Of a DNA stretch of 64,000 bases, positions 21,016-33,710 are shown piece after piece (the first letter of the stretch is position 1; each line of letters opens with the position of its first letter). This DNA is from Staphylotrichum longicolle (taxonomy: Eukaryota; Ascomycota; Sordariomycetes; Sordariales; Chaetomiaceae). The stretch lies in contig JAHCVI010000002.1 in assembly GCA_019096155.1 (NCBI GenBank), forward strand, positions 1,240,001-1,304,000, in the 5' to 3' direction. The notes under the pieces are model-generated. The model was not told where the DNA came from. It saw only the letters and a program-made list of their open reading frames with translations, and made no database searches. The position numbers and the translations under genes are program-made.

Positions 21016-22548
21016 ATGGATCTCGACATCGAAATGGACGTCGACGACGTCCAATATGCGCCGCCTGCCGAGATTCCCGAAGCTTACACACATGACATTA
21101 TCACCGGCGAGGAACAGGTTCGAATTGGCGACCATCTCCCTTGCCCGCACAGTGCAATGCGCTGACAAGTTCCCCGCCGCAGGAGCCCGGTGAGGTGGAC
21201 GAGCAGATCGACGACCAGGACAAGGGCGAGGGTTCGGACAAAACACTTGTGCCATACAAGGTGCACATTCGAGGGCTGGACACATTCAATCCCGACGATG
21301 TCAAGGGCTATCTGGCAGAACACTACAGCACGAACCAGCTCAGCCGAGTCGAGTGGATCGACGACTCCTCTGCCAACTTCCTCTTCAAGGCCGAATCCAT
21401 AGCACAAGAGGCGCTCGTTGCGCTGGCGGCAGTGGAAATTGCCGATGCCACACAGCTGCCTCTTCTCGAGGAGATCCCCGCCAAGAGCTACTCGCAAAAG
21501 CCCGAGTGCACGTTGCGCGTTCGCTTTGCTGTTGCAGGGGACAGAAAGGCCGAGAGGGCCTCGGAGCGCAGCCGGTTCTACCTACTGCATCCAGAGTACG
21601 ACCCGGAGGAGCGCCGGCGGCGGGGCGAGTTTAGCAGAGGCAAGTACCGGGACCGGGACGACCGCTATCGGAGAGATAGGCGGGACGACAGGCGGGACGA
21701 CAGACGGAGGGATCGCCGCGAGGATGATGAGGTGGAAACATTCGACGTCAGTCTCTACGACGACGCGCCAGCTCGGCCAACACAGACACGCAGATCCTCA
21801 CGCCCAAGGCGGCGCTCCGACTCGAGCTCTTCCGACACCAGGCGAGCCAGCCAGAGAAACCGCGAGAAGGAACTCTTTCCGGGGAGGCTATCTGGCGCGG
21901 GGGGCCTACGCGACCGGTCTGCCTCGCCGACGAGGGATCGCGACGCGGACGCCGAGATGGACCTTGACGAGGATGCGCGGGCAGCTGCCTCGCTGCGCAG
22001 CCGCGAGAAGGGGCGGTCGATCAGGGAGCGCCTGTCACGGGACAACGGAGACAACAGCGGCAAAGAGCTCTTCCCGTCGCGGGAGAGCAGTAAACCGAAA
22101 GAGCTGTTTCCCAACAGAGTCGGCTCCGCAGCGGGCAGCAGGGCGCAGATGGACCAGGTCAATGACACAACAGTCCTGGCAAGCGGTATGTTTCGGCTCT
22201 CTCTCGCAGCGATGCTAGCGCAAGTGCTCTAGCGTCATGCTGCTCACACTCACGAACAACACCATTACTACCCAGCTCATCAGTCGGGTTCGCTCATTGA
22301 CACACACTTCAGCAAGTCTCGCAGATCGCATCACCCCCCGGGACACCACACCCGTGTCGGGTGGCTTTAACATACGCGGCATGGCGGGGAAACGAGGCAA
22401 CGACCAGGGGATCGCCATCAAGGGCACCGGGCCCACGGTCAAGGAACTGTTCCCCGAAAAGTTTGGGAACTCGGGCAAGGAGCTCTTTGCAGAGAAACTC
22501 GATGGCAGGGGGCGGAGGAGACAAAAAGCCGAGGACATGTTTCACTGA
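21016..22548 (+). CDS. NCBP3-type nuclear cap-binding / RNA export co-factor
   Basis: Three exons: 21016-21117, 21183-22185 and 22313-22548, giving 446 residues (introns 65 and 127 nt). The conserved core at about 60-130 (YKVHIRGLDTFNPDDVKGYL, then RVEWIDDSSANFLF) has the RRM-like fold with the WIDD signature of nuclear cap-binding protein subunit 3 (formerly C17orf85/DUF2414). In animals that protein joins NCBP1 in a cap-binding complex with links to TREX and mRNA export. A second conserved block (SRFYLLHPEYDPEERRRRGE) follows. The rest is an Arg/Asp-rich segment (RDRDDRYRRDRRDDRRDDRR), an SR-like stretch and five KELF[PA] repeats to the C-terminus. The N-terminus is acidic (MDLDIEMDVDD). 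Intron 1 falls after EEQ; intron 2 splits the Ala codon in LASASL. The protein is expected to be nuclear. Intron 2 is the less certain of the two. Confidence 0.85.
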
Positions 22549-23703
22549 TTGTATAGGAGCTGGAGCCACATACAAGGCTGGCTGCGAATGCTCACGTCAT
22601 GACCCCTTTGAAGCTAGCAGATTTGGGCAGCATCTGTCTTATCGCCTTCCACACATTCACCCCTCTCTCTATCTGCTTGCCATTTTATTATACCTTGGGA
22701 CGGCGAGCTCATCGATGTTGGTCGGAGGAAGTTTTGATGACATAGAAAGGGATACCCAAAGGAAGGGCGGTTGCGGAGGACGGGTGAGCTGATGAGCTGG
22801 CGACATTAGAGGTACGGCGCTTCCGCGTCCGTGCCGTCGAAGGAGGTGTGCTGACTGGCTTTGAAGTCTATAGTGGCTCAAACACCTCCGCAGCGTTGCG
22901 TCGTCTTCTTTTTGCCTCCCATTGGTCTACGATGTTGCATCAGGGGCGAGATGTCAAGAGAGAAATACACCCGCCCCTTGGATGGGGCTAATGCCTACCG
23001 TTGAGAGGGAAGGTGCCGGTGAATGAACTGTCTCTGAATGTGTGTGCACGAGGTGCGCTCCCCTTGTTTCTATGGTAGCTCATGAAGCATCCCCTGGTGG
23101 TATGGCAACAGAGGTAAGGTAGTTGGTTGTTGAGTGCAGGTCCGCTACCCCCTTTTCCGCCCATGGTGTATCATATGGGGGATTAATCGGTCTGACATTG
23201 AGGCTCTTTCCCCTGGAGCCCTCGTGATACTGAATTAGTCAGGTTCTGGCGAGTTGAGCTCATGGTGGTTTCTTTCGGGGGGGTTGTTTGTTTTCATCTG
23301 CATGACCTTTCCTCTAACCTTTGATACTGGGCAGCTCCTTCCAGTTTTCTACTTGTTTGGCCGTCTCGTCCCAAGGCTGCCGGCATTCATTGGGTCACTC
23401 TCCGACTGCCGCTGTGATTTAATCAAGGCCGTCCGTTTCTCTTCCCGAACATCCACATTGATTCGAGATGTGTGTTCTTCGACGCCCGTTACCTTGAATC
23501 CGGCGATTTCTTGACACTCGCCTCAACCTAAAGGTTCTCACCAAGTTCACTTTCTCCAACTCAAGAAAGCAATCAACCTTTTCTCTGGTATTATCACTGC
23601 CACCCAAACCCATCTTCTCAAGCAACAACTCCTGTCTCGATCTACCAATACCCATCATCGCCAATCAACCACACCACACAACACGACCGCCACCACCATC
23701 ATC
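22549..23703. other. Intergenic region and pyrimidine-rich leader
   Basis: No gene seen. From about 23,510 the sequence is rich in C, T and CAA/ACC triplets, typical of a fungal 5' leader running up to the ATG at 23704. Confidence 0.5.
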
Positions 23704-25932
23704 ATGGCCGATAATAACAACAACACAAACTGGTTCCGCTCCTTCTCCCGCTCCAACACCACTCCTACCACCTCCAACAACAATAATGACAGCAGCAACA
23801 ACAACAACCACACTACCAAACCCACCCTGACCCGCAACACCAGCATCGACCACTTCATGATGACGGCCATGACCGCCGCCCACCGCATCCCAACCCCAAC
23901 CCCAAACCCAACCTCGTCAACGACGCCCCCGGACCCTTCCCCCACAGCAGCAGCCGACTCTCCTCCCCGCCATAGAGACCATAAAGATCAGAAAGATCAG
24001 AAAGACCATCATCATCATCATCACCACCACCGCAAATCCGCTGGTGCCACGCTCCGCACCGTGTCTAGCTTTCTCAGTTTGAAGGGCATTACCGCCAAGA
24101 ATAGTGGTGGGAGTGGGAATAGTGGTGGTGGAGCGGATTCAGGTCCCCACCCTCCCCTTTCGTCACCGTCATGGACGGATCACCCGCGGCGGCAACAGCA
24201 GCAGCAGCAGCCGGGGCCGGAACTGCCGGTGCGCACGCCGGCGCCGATGGCCATGTTGCCGTTGACGGAGGTGGAGTGGGATTGGGATGGTTATGGTGGG
24301 GGGTATGGAGGGAGTGGGAGGGTACCGGGAGAGGCGGTGGGAAAGGAGTGGAAGGGTGTCGAGGGGACGTGGCATAACCCGAACCTGATGCAGATGGCGG
24401 AGATGTTGAGCGCGGCGATGGCGACAAGGGGCGCGGGGGAGCCGTTAGATGTTGCGTGAGTGCTTGAACTTTCTGTTTTGTCAAGTGTTGGGGTGAAAGG
24501 GGAGATGTTGACATGACGTCGAACAGCTACAACTCGTGCGTGCTGTCGCTCATCGAGGGCTTCTACCGTCTCACGCGCAAGCTGCGTGGCACCGAGGTCA
24601 AGCTTGCCGAGCTCAAGGACCTGCGGGAGCGGGAGCTCGAGCAGTTCCGCGGCATGAGCGAGGAGTGGATGGAGAAAGGGGAGGCCTACAAGGCGGAAAT
24701 CAAGCGGCTTGAGCTCGCCCTGGCAAAGGAGAGCAAGGACGGCATGGCCAGCGTGGCCCTGGCGCGCCATGGAAGTCTCATTGACCGGGCCGGGAGCAAG
24801 CGGTTTCAGGCAAAGTTGAAGCGGATGAGCAATACGCAGGGAAAAGGTACGTTGTCGCTTGGGCAGATCAGACTCTGTGGCGGTTGTGAGACGGCAAGAT
24901 CGGCTGATAGTGGTCGAGCAGAGACCGCTGAAGAAGAAGATGAGGCGCTGCGGTCGCCAACAGAACCACCGGTTGATCTCGCAGAGGCTACGACGAGTTA
25001 CAGGACTCTAGGTGCATATCCACCTTCCACTGTTTCGCGGTCGATGCTGACTCTGGCCAGGCGCAATTCCTCGAATCCTGGATGCCGATAACGACGTCTT
25101 GTTGAGCCGGGCCTTGGAACAGCGCGAGATAGAAGAGTGGCGAGCCCTCCACCAGCAGCAGCTCCGGCAAGGCAGGGTGAGGGCTGATCCGGTTGTTGTT
25201 CAACCACGCGGCGGTCGACGGTCCTCCAGCACTCTCACAAACCGGAATTCTACCGCTCATGTGGAACAACAAGAGACACACGTGGACAGCCGCACGCACC
25301 CGGGCAACACATCACGGCCCAGGCGCCAGACGGGACTGTCAACAGACAACGAGTCAACCTCATCAGACTCGGCGACGAGCACGGGAACGGAGTCAGCGCG
25401 AGCTGTTTTGGGACTGCCCAGCAAACCGAAGAGCCGGACGACGAAGACTCAGGAGAAAGAGCCGGGCACATCGACAGCAGCCGCCCCTCTACGCAAGAAA
25501 AAGAAGAAGTTGCCTCGTCTGAGAATCAAGGACGGGCATCTCTCCCTTCGGCCTCAGGGGCCTGCAGAGAAACCGCAGCGGCGGCGTTACTCATTCGAGA
25601 AAGGCGACGAAACCCTGACCGTGACTTCTCCCACTTGGGTCCCAGAGAGCTTCGCCCAGCGGACGTCGCCTACAGCGAAGGAGGCAACAGCACAGCACGA
25701 AACAGCCCCTTTTTCGAACATGATGCCAGGTCTTGGGACTTCGTCGCGCAAGAGCCCAGACGGTATGGCCCCTACTAGGCCTGCGTCGGGTTCTAGCCCT
25801 GGGACTATCAAGCATTCTACGTCGACTAACACCGTCCGCTGGGTTGGCGGTGGCAATAACAGAAACGGCGATGGCTGCTCGGAGGCAGGCAGCCCGCAGG
25901 ACAGCAGGGCAGAAGACGACGCTACGGTGTGA
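23704..25932 (+). CDS. Coiled-coil protein of unknown function, four exons
   Basis: Proposed exons: 23704-24455, 24527-24846, 24922-25011 and 25061-25932, giving 677 residues. The N-terminal 250 residues are low complexity: Asn/Ser/Thr tracts, DHKDQKDQKDHHHH followed by more His, Gly-rich and Gln runs. The best-ordered part is encoded by exon 2 (YNSCVLSLIEGFYRLTRKLR onward): an amphipathic, coiled-coil-like block of about 105 residues. The C-terminal half is Ser/Thr-rich with a basic patch (LRKKKKKLPRLRIK) that could be a nuclear signal. Intron 1 (71 nt) and intron 3 (49 nt) are required to keep the frame. The middle intron, 24847-24921, has a strong GTACGT donor but is 75 nt and in frame, so it may be retained or absent (702 residues). 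No family recognised. Confidence 0.7.
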
Positions 25933-26539
25933 CCTGAGACCGCGGCGCCGGCGAAGAGTCCGTTGCTGGTAAAGACTTCTTTCAGTGATAAATACATTGT
26001 GTATGGGAGCTTGCAAGGGCGTATGTATTGTCGATGCCCTCCAGCGTCTTCGTATCGGTCGGTCCCACTTGCTCGTGACGCCGCCCGTTGGGTCGTTCAG
26101 GCGTTTCACCTTGGTGGCTACGGTCTTGGTGGATATCCAGCGTCTGCATGCACATTCATGTTCCAGGGAGCTGGACACCTGTGACGTGTCGGAGCGGGCT
26201 GCTTCCCTAACTGAGGAATGGAGTCCAGCGGCAGTCCACCTCTTCCCATGGGTCACCCCTTTTCCTTACTGGAGCAGTCGTGTTCGAGAAGATTCTGGCC
26301 GGCGTGTTTGTGAATACGCCGGCTCTACACCGCTCCCCGCTTCTCCACCAGGTTCCAGCAGGCTGTCACAGAGGGTCGATGGTCCAGCTCTTCGGATTAT
26401 TGACGGGCTCTCCTTCTGGACAGAAAAAGGCGTCCACCAAAATCACTAGAACCATTGCGGGATCCCCATTTCTTGCCAAAGGTACTGAGAAAGCCTGAAT
26501 ACTTGATGAAAATAAGTGAAATGGAATTCAAGTTCATTA

Positions 26540-26690
26540 GATCCTTTTCTTCCGTTTTTTTGTTCCTCTTTTTCCTTCTTCTTTTCCTTCTTCTTCTTTC
26601 CGCTCTTTTCTTCCTCTCTTTCCTTCTCTCTTTCTCTTTATCTCTGTCCTTCCTCTTTCTTTTTCGTCTATATTTTTCTTTCCTTCTTAA
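26540..26690. repeat. Polypyrimidine tract
   Basis: About 150 bases made almost only of C and T on the plus strand, with TTC/CTT triplets dominating. Non-coding; any open frame through it encodes only Phe, Leu and Ser. Confidence 0.85.
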
Positions 26691-27827
26691 TGACTTTTAT
26701 TTGACATTATTTTACAATATGATCTTGCTTATCAAAACCTAAAGGCATTGTGGCGCCCCAAGTTCAGTTGGGGTGTACGGTTTTTTTTGGCCACGGGGTG
26801 ACGGGTTGTTTCCCTTTGAAGGAAAGGGCCCAGTCACTCGGGCCGAGAAGAAGGTTGCAGTCGTCACTGTCCTGCAAGGTCGACTCGATGAGAGGGCCAT
26901 TGTCTCGCAGACACCGCCTGTACCTCACCCGATCCATGTGGAGGCGGACACGGCGCCTTGGAGCCTAACGAAGTGCCGTGGTGGTTCGGTCGGGTTGAGT
27001 CTGTACTCCGTAGAGATGCGCTAGCTGACTCCTTGGCCGTAGCGATATATGGGTGCTATCCGCAATGTTCGGCAGTTGAGGACGGTCAGTGCCGGGCCCG
27101 GCAACAACGGCCGTCAGGGGTGGCGTCGGTAGATTCACCGTTGAGTGCTTAGTCTGTGGAATAGTGCGTAACGGCTTCACACAGCCCCTGAGCCAAGCCC
27201 ACTTCTACGATTCTGCTTGTATGTATTCAGGTTGGACAGCATTCACCTGTGTTTCACGGTGCCTGCTCGCCCCTGAACATTCGAATACAAGACCAAAACC
27301 GATATTTCTCTTCCAAGCTCCCCACGCGAGTTCTGTCACTAGCCCCTGCACGCTCATGATGCGATCCTGGTGTTTTGACAGGAGACTAACACCTGACACC
27401 TCTAACCCACCGCTACCTAACGTTAGTGTAATTAGTGCACACAAACTGAAAAAGTTCACACCCACGCTTGACTACGACCCCCAACGGTAGCCTCAACCTC
27501 ATGACTCAAAAGTTCTCGGGCAACAGCTAGTCGCCGGAAACCCGGTCAAGGGGCGAGGGGTTTCCCATGCGTTCAGCAATACACAGAAAGGACACCTGAC
27601 ATCACGCCCACCCAACTGTCCGGACAGCAACACCCATGATATCCAAGCGCAAAGCAACGAGAAAATTTCCCCAGGCCCCTCGCTCCGCCGATACGATATG
27701 CGCCCCCTCCCCCCCGATCTCCACCAGACCAAAACAGATCGGTGATGGGATCGCCATTGCATCGGACGGAGCATGCACACACAACACTCGCGCAGGCCAA
27801 GTTTCCACATCGCAGTTTTGTTGGGCG

Positions 27828-27858
27828 CTGCCTGCCCTGCCTGCCCTGCCTGCTCTGC
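27828..27858. repeat. CTGCC/CTGC compound tandem repeat
   Basis: Head-to-tail CTGCCTGCC units, about three and a half copies, in non-coding sequence. Confidence 0.8.
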
Positions 27859-30800
27859 ATTTGCCTACCAAGTACCATGCCTGCCTGCCGCAAGGGCAAG
27901 GGGGGAAACTACACGGGGGGCGGAGGCCAAGAAAAAAGTTCCCTTGACTAAGTTCGACGTAGACCACCATGTCGATCACAGAACTTTCTTCTCTCACCGC
28001 AACATTACGTCGACAAGGCCCTGGGACATGTAGAAGGGTTCTTCTGCATGCATGCAAGTCCCCTGGAAAGGATTGCCGGCCGCAAGTTTGAGGGGGGAGA
28101 GGGATCTAACAAGGAGGGGGAGTGAGATTCAAATACGAGGAGAGGAGGGGAGCGGGAAAGACCCAAAAATAAATCAGCGCGTTGCAGTGTGTGTGAGAGA
28201 GAGAAGACGCAAACGAAAAACTGGGGTTACGAATTTGGGCATCCGCTCCCACACCGCATTCTTTCCAGAAGGGACATGGACAAGGTGAGAAATGCGGTCC
28301 GAGGATTTGCAAGTCGAGCAAGTGTCCCTGCAAAACCTTTCATCATGAAAGGCCCCGGTGACGGCATTTGATGAGGACATGGGGGTTCGCGAGTCGTCGG
28401 GATCAGAAACCCGGCAGTTGTTCGGATGACACTGCCCTTGTCCCCTTGTGTGTTGTGAGGACAATGTAGGGTCGAGTGGTCTCGTCTTCTTCGGTCTTCC
28501 TTCGCTTCCTGTTGTCAGCTTTTTTGTTTTCTTCCTTTCTCCTCATCTTCTCTTCCCCCCTCCGCCGAAGTTACTCCCAGTCTGACCCGCAAGCAACTGA
28601 CTTCGAGACCGGCGGTTTCCGAAACCGCCCAACTGCACGTCGTGTGATCCCAAACCCCTTCCCCCTGATGATAAGCGGACCGTTCAGTCCGCAGCTGCAC
28701 TCTGACGTGGGTGACGGGCGAGCCGCGACAAGAACACCCCCCCTTTCAAGCCCCCAGCCTGGCCCTCCCCAGCCCGAGACAAGCAGTCCGGCCATGTCCT
28801 GTATGCACACAGCCTCACTCTCAGCTCCCGAACGAGTCGAACCTGCATGCATGCAGCTTGCCGGGGCTGCAAAGAGCGTTGACCCGGCACAGGAACGCAT
28901 CATGCATCATCGCGCAAACCGCGTCAAAAACTGCAAGTTTCGGAAAACCCGACCTCGGCCCGGGTCGAAGGTGAGACAAACGACAGACAACGACTCACAA
29001 GAGACAACAAGCGTTGCCCATTCGCAGAAACCCCCCGTCCAACACATCATGGGTTTTCCAGGTCCCCAAATCCCATCCCTCACCCCTCGCTCGCTCGCAT
29101 TCGGGTACCTTGCATGAAACAAACAAGCCCCGGCACTCCACCACTCCCCCGAATCCCCTCTCAAAGAACCCCCGATCACCACAAGCAGATCCCGACCCAA
29201 CGATCGAAACTTCAAGCCTCTCACGCCCGTTCTGCAATGTGACTGTGAACACCAAGAAAAAGAACAAGTCGTCACAAGAATGCACACCAAGCAGATCTGC
29301 ACCTTGCATTTGCATCGGCATCGGCATCTTCCCCCCCTAGTGTGGGTGTACCCTCCATATCATCCCATCACATCACCCCCATCTCATCACGTCCCGACCA
29401 ATCCCGATCGCTCCAGGGGCCGGCCGAACTTTGGTTTGGCTGGGCCCGCCCGCTGGTAGGCCCGATACGCGAACGAGCGTTCTGGGGCCCAGATCGTCGG
29501 GTCTTGGGTTCCCAGAAAGTGGGTGCTTGGCTCGCGACGTGATTGGCTGCGCGGCGGGATTCCGATCGGAGGGGGATGGGGCTGCTGCCAGGCCTCGGGG
29601 GATGGATGCTGCCAGGAGCCAGGCTTGCCAGGATGCACTCTGGTTTTGTGTGATGAGATTGGGTCAGGGTTTGAAGGGAAGGGTGTGATGCGGGTGATGT
29701 CGTCAGCGGGGTTGGGGTTTGATTGACTGATTTGCTGTGGTATTCGATGCGTGATCGTTTTGAGATTTGCGTCGATCGATCGGCAGTCTTGGTTGATGCA
29801 TGTTTCTTTCTACTGCCCTTCGTGATTGTGGAAACAGCTGAGCGTTGCGACTATGCTCGCCGACGCCGGGATTGAGGCCGACGGCATGGGCGGTGAACAT
29901 AGTTTTGCTCCGGAGGGTAGGATTCAGCCGTGATGATTGCATCGCAGCCCAAGCGAGACCCTTTCAGTGCTTGCCCATCTCCGCGCAAGAGACCGCGTCA
30001 GTCGCTCCACCGACTCCGTTCCTTCCGCCGCACATTGGCTCTGTCTCTCTCTTTCCGGGCGAGCGGCTTACCGCTGCCAGTAGGAAACGTTAGCGAACGA
30101 AGATCTGCCGTCCTCTTCACCCGGCGGGCACGCGCAAAGCGCGGTTGAATGAAACACGCCACACCGAGGAGGGTTGTCGATAGTTATCTCCAGCCGATCG
30201 GCCCTTCTCTTCACGTCGCCGAGGTGACCCTGTGTACCAGGCAAACCAGCAGAGGCCAGGTAAATAGTTGATCGGCACCCCCGGGGCGTTCGGCGCTGCT
30301 GTCGGCTTCTCTCGTGCAAGCCCCATCGGCCCCGACACCAGCGGGCATGGCATCCCAAAGCAGAACCCGATGGGGCTTGTGCACGCTGGGAGCCGAGGAG
30401 AAGGAGAGAGCACCCCACACAGTCAATCGCCAAACGAATCATGCTGTTCTGCGCTAAATCCCACCGTGGAGGTTTGCTCTGCTAGCTCGTCCCTGCGGCG
30501 CTGAAAAGGGGTTGGGCCCGGCCGTGGGATCGATGGAGCTCGCCCAACGTGGAAACTTCTCCCCCTCCACAGCCCTCCTCCTGTTTGAAAGAAGAAGAGG
30601 AGTGTGGTGGGTCAGGAGGGAGAGGTGCAGGGATCGCTCGGCCCAACGGTCTTCCGTCCACGCGCTGGGTGCCCCCGGCCCGGGTCGCGCTATCGGGCGC
30701 GCTATTGGGGAAAACGGCATCAAAGAGGTGGGGAAACGGGGCACGGTTGGTGCTCGGGTGAGCACATGGCAACGGGGTTTTGTTGGCGCTAGTCTCCTGT

Positions 30801-33224
30801 CAAGGGTGACGTTTCGCTTGTCGTATTTTGGCCAACGGCTGACCCTGGGCGGCCCATTATTGTTCAGTTGTTGGGGAGTGCCTCTGTCTCGTCTCAAATT
30901 GTACAATGGAAACTTCGGACTGTTCTTGTGAGTGCTGCAAAGCTGATCGGCGGGGTTTGGCGGTTGTGTAACCAGTTTGGCGGCTGAGAATCGCTAGACT
31001 TCATGATGCCCCTTGGCCCCTCGTGCGACCTCACCAACAGCCGTGGACTGGAGACGGGGTAATCTTGTGTAAGCACGCACGGATCCTGCCCATGCGCTCC
31101 TGTGGCCCAGACGATGGGTGTTCCTGATCGAGCAGAAATCCGTTAACATTGGCGACAAAACGTGGGCCCGAATGGAGTCGACCCCTGAAGGAGGGCCCTC
31201 CAGCGTGATCATGTCGCAGCAATACCAACCCGGATATGTCAACGTGTCAGATGTATCTACAGCCGTTCGTTGCGCTTCGGAGTGATCAGTGGTGGCAGCA
31301 GGAATTTTGCTCTTCCACTAGTGCTCTGGGCACCCAAGGCACCTCAACGGGAGTTGCCGGGCGATGAGCGGGTTTTTGCCAACTTGGATGTGGATTGCCA
31401 TGAAAGCTCCATCAAAGAGTCCACCGCTACGGGATGATCTTCCCCCGCTGCAATCTTGACAGCTGTGATCGAGCGCGCTTGGTTCCTGTTTGCGGCTAGA
31501 AACCGTGGTAGTATCCGGGGTGCCGTTTGTGTATCCGGTTCGATCAACTGTCAACTGGATCCACGAGGGTGGAATCCTCGTGCCGATCGTTCTTCAGCAA
31601 ACAGACCAGCGCTGATTTTGGGCCCTTCCACTTCGCCATTCTTCTCTGTTCTTCTGCGATTTCAGTTGTTTCAGTGCGGAATTGCTTGACATGGCCGCGG
31701 TGTGCAGGATTTGCTTCTTTTCACCTGCAACGGTGCGGGGCTTGCAGAGAGAGATGCAGTTGGGGTTTCGGGCGCTGAGTGGCTTTCCTTCCCCCCGCCG
31801 TCCTGTTTACAGATGTGAGTGCCGAAGACTCGGGAAAGTCAAACAATGTTTCAGATCTCCGCAAAGTGTTTTCGCCGCGGAGCGTTGCAACAATGGTCGC
31901 GCTTGGCGGCGATCCAAGACAATGGCAGGGTCGGTAAATGACGGCGAGAGCTTCTCACCTGGTTTTCCACTCCACAAATGGCAGCACGCAAAGTGCCATC
32001 AACCAGTGCAGGCGGGCCTGTGCGTGCGCCGGGGGATTTGCGCGGGTCGGTTTCATCTCAGCAGTGGGCGACACTCTGCCTCCCGGGCTGCCAACTGGCC
32101 CCCACAAGCTCTGTGCTGCTCTTCTCTCTGCCGGGTATCGCCAAGACTTCACACAGCTGCTCTCGCCATCGCGGGATCTGCAACTTGGCTGGACTTGGGT
32201 CGCACAGATGCCATAAAAAGTCGAATCCGTGCGTTGCGAGGTCGCCGACCTGAACGTTCCCGAGGTTGCATTGGTAAAGTAAATACCACCCTGCGTTGCT
32301 TCCGCGGGACGCCTCGGCGGACTTGGTTCCAAGGATCACTTTCCTCTGGTCACAATGGGCGGGTAGTGCGGCGTCGATGGCGCCTGGGTAACGTTATCTG
32401 GTGTTCCGGGGGATATGTAACTAGTAATTTAGGGCAAGCCAGGGCAGAACGATGGGGGTTCGGTGGAGGCAGGCTTGGGGAGGGCATGGGGCCGTTGAGG
32501 GGACCCATGCGCCGGTCCCAGAGCCAGGGTATCGCTGTCTTGAGGCTGCGGATCATGGCGTTCAGCCAGTCATGTCCTGCGACGCAGTGATGCGGTCGGG
32601 CGGGTGCGTTCCCTGTTGCGCTGCTCAGCTCTCCAGCTGTCTGGGATGGAGGGACGGGAGTTGCGGTGGCAGAGGGAAATTCTCGTGTGCACACTGTGGG
32701 CCGTCACCTCGAGTCCCACCAAAACGGAACGCAGCCTTTTACCAAGGAGTTGCCCGCCGACTTGGCTCATGTGGTGGCTCTTGCATGGGGATATATCACC
32801 GTGCACATTGTGCGACGGAGAGAATGGACCGCAACGTGCGACGGCGTGGTTGACAGTTGCTTCTGCAGAGCATCTGATCCTTTGGCGGGCTTGCTGTTGC
32901 TTTTCCCCAGCCCCGGCGCCTTTTGGCTCGGGTTCGGGTTCGATTCGAGTGGAGAGCGTGTTCTTAGTAGGCCGGCCGGGAGCAGAGGCTCCATAGCCCA
33001 AGCCAGGGTTTGAGTGTGGAATTGCATGGGAGAGCGCGTGGTCTGCTGGGATTGCTGGTGTCTGCTTCAGTGAGGGAAGCGCAGGCAAGGTTTGTCTCTC
33101 TGGTTGCATTGTGTCAAGGCCTCGACTTGGCCTGGGTTGCTCCTTCCGCTGCGAGCATTCTTGACCAGCAACTTCCCGCTTGGATCTGAACTTGAATTTT
33201 CGAGGCAGGAATTACTGCCGCCAA

Positions 33225-33260
33225 TAAAAAAAGAGAAAAAGGAAAAAAGAAAAAGAAAAT
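33225..33260. repeat. A/G homopurine run
   Basis: Short A-rich purine tract about 450 bases past the MYB stop codon on its 3' side. Confidence 0.8.
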
Positions 33261-33710
33261 GACAAGTCTCCACTCACTGCCAGCAATGGGATCAAGTCTC
33301 TGATGAGAACGCGCGGTCATACCCGCTATTACTTTGTAGTCTAGACACTAGGTGAATACTATTATACAAATCATGCTCGCCTTGAGTGCCCTATTTTCCC
33401 CCGACCCTGCCGTTTTTACCCTCCCAGCCGCCGCAGGCTTGAAACCGTGTTACATGAGGACTTGCTGTCAAGACAAAGGAAAAGAAAATGAAGTACCGAA
33501 AGAATGGCTGCAAGGAAAAACAGGCGGAAAGTGAGAAATGGGTATCCTAGTAAAAAAGTAGACCGACCCGAACGCCCCAGTGTGCCGCTCGCTGATGAGT
33601 AGCCATGCAAGTCCACCTCCAGAAAAAGCCAGTCCGACTGTGAGTGTTCGCCATCGTAGGCAAGAAACACGGACGAGAGACGAGAGAGAATATTAACGAG
33701 AAGGCTTCCC

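Larger units (their letters stand above)
25933..33710. other. Gene-free 7.8-kb stretch downstream of the MYB gene
   Basis: No gene I can support on either strand. Open frames of up to about 300 codons (for example 31691-32590 plus) lack motifs, start context or sensible composition and overlap others in different frames. The stretch includes a 150-base pyrimidine tract, a CTGCC repeat and an A/G-rich run. GC is not depressed, so there is no obvious RIP-type decay, and no LTR or terminal inverted repeat was noticed by eye. Confidence 0.5.

Noticed and set aside
24847..24910. Alternative acceptor at 24910 for the middle intron of the coiled-coil gene
   Set aside because: A 64-nt intron shifts the frame to a basic stretch ending in a stop at the next exon boundary; the acceptor at 24921 keeps the frame.
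28820..28900. Possible tRNA (GTCGAAC near 28840)
   Set aside because: The flanking bases do not form T-arm or acceptor stems on either strand.
28476..29117. 213-codon frame with a hydrophobic start
   Set aside because: The start is GTG and the hydrophobic part is a pyrimidine tract; the rest is Ser/Pro/Arg-rich.
31682..32590. 302-codon plus-strand frame
   Set aside because: Begins with TTG, Arg/Cys/Gly-rich, no motif, overlapped by frames in other phases; likely chance.
32930..32975. Possible tRNA T-loop (GGTTCGATTCG)
   Set aside because: No matching stem on both sides and no A-box upstream at the right distance.
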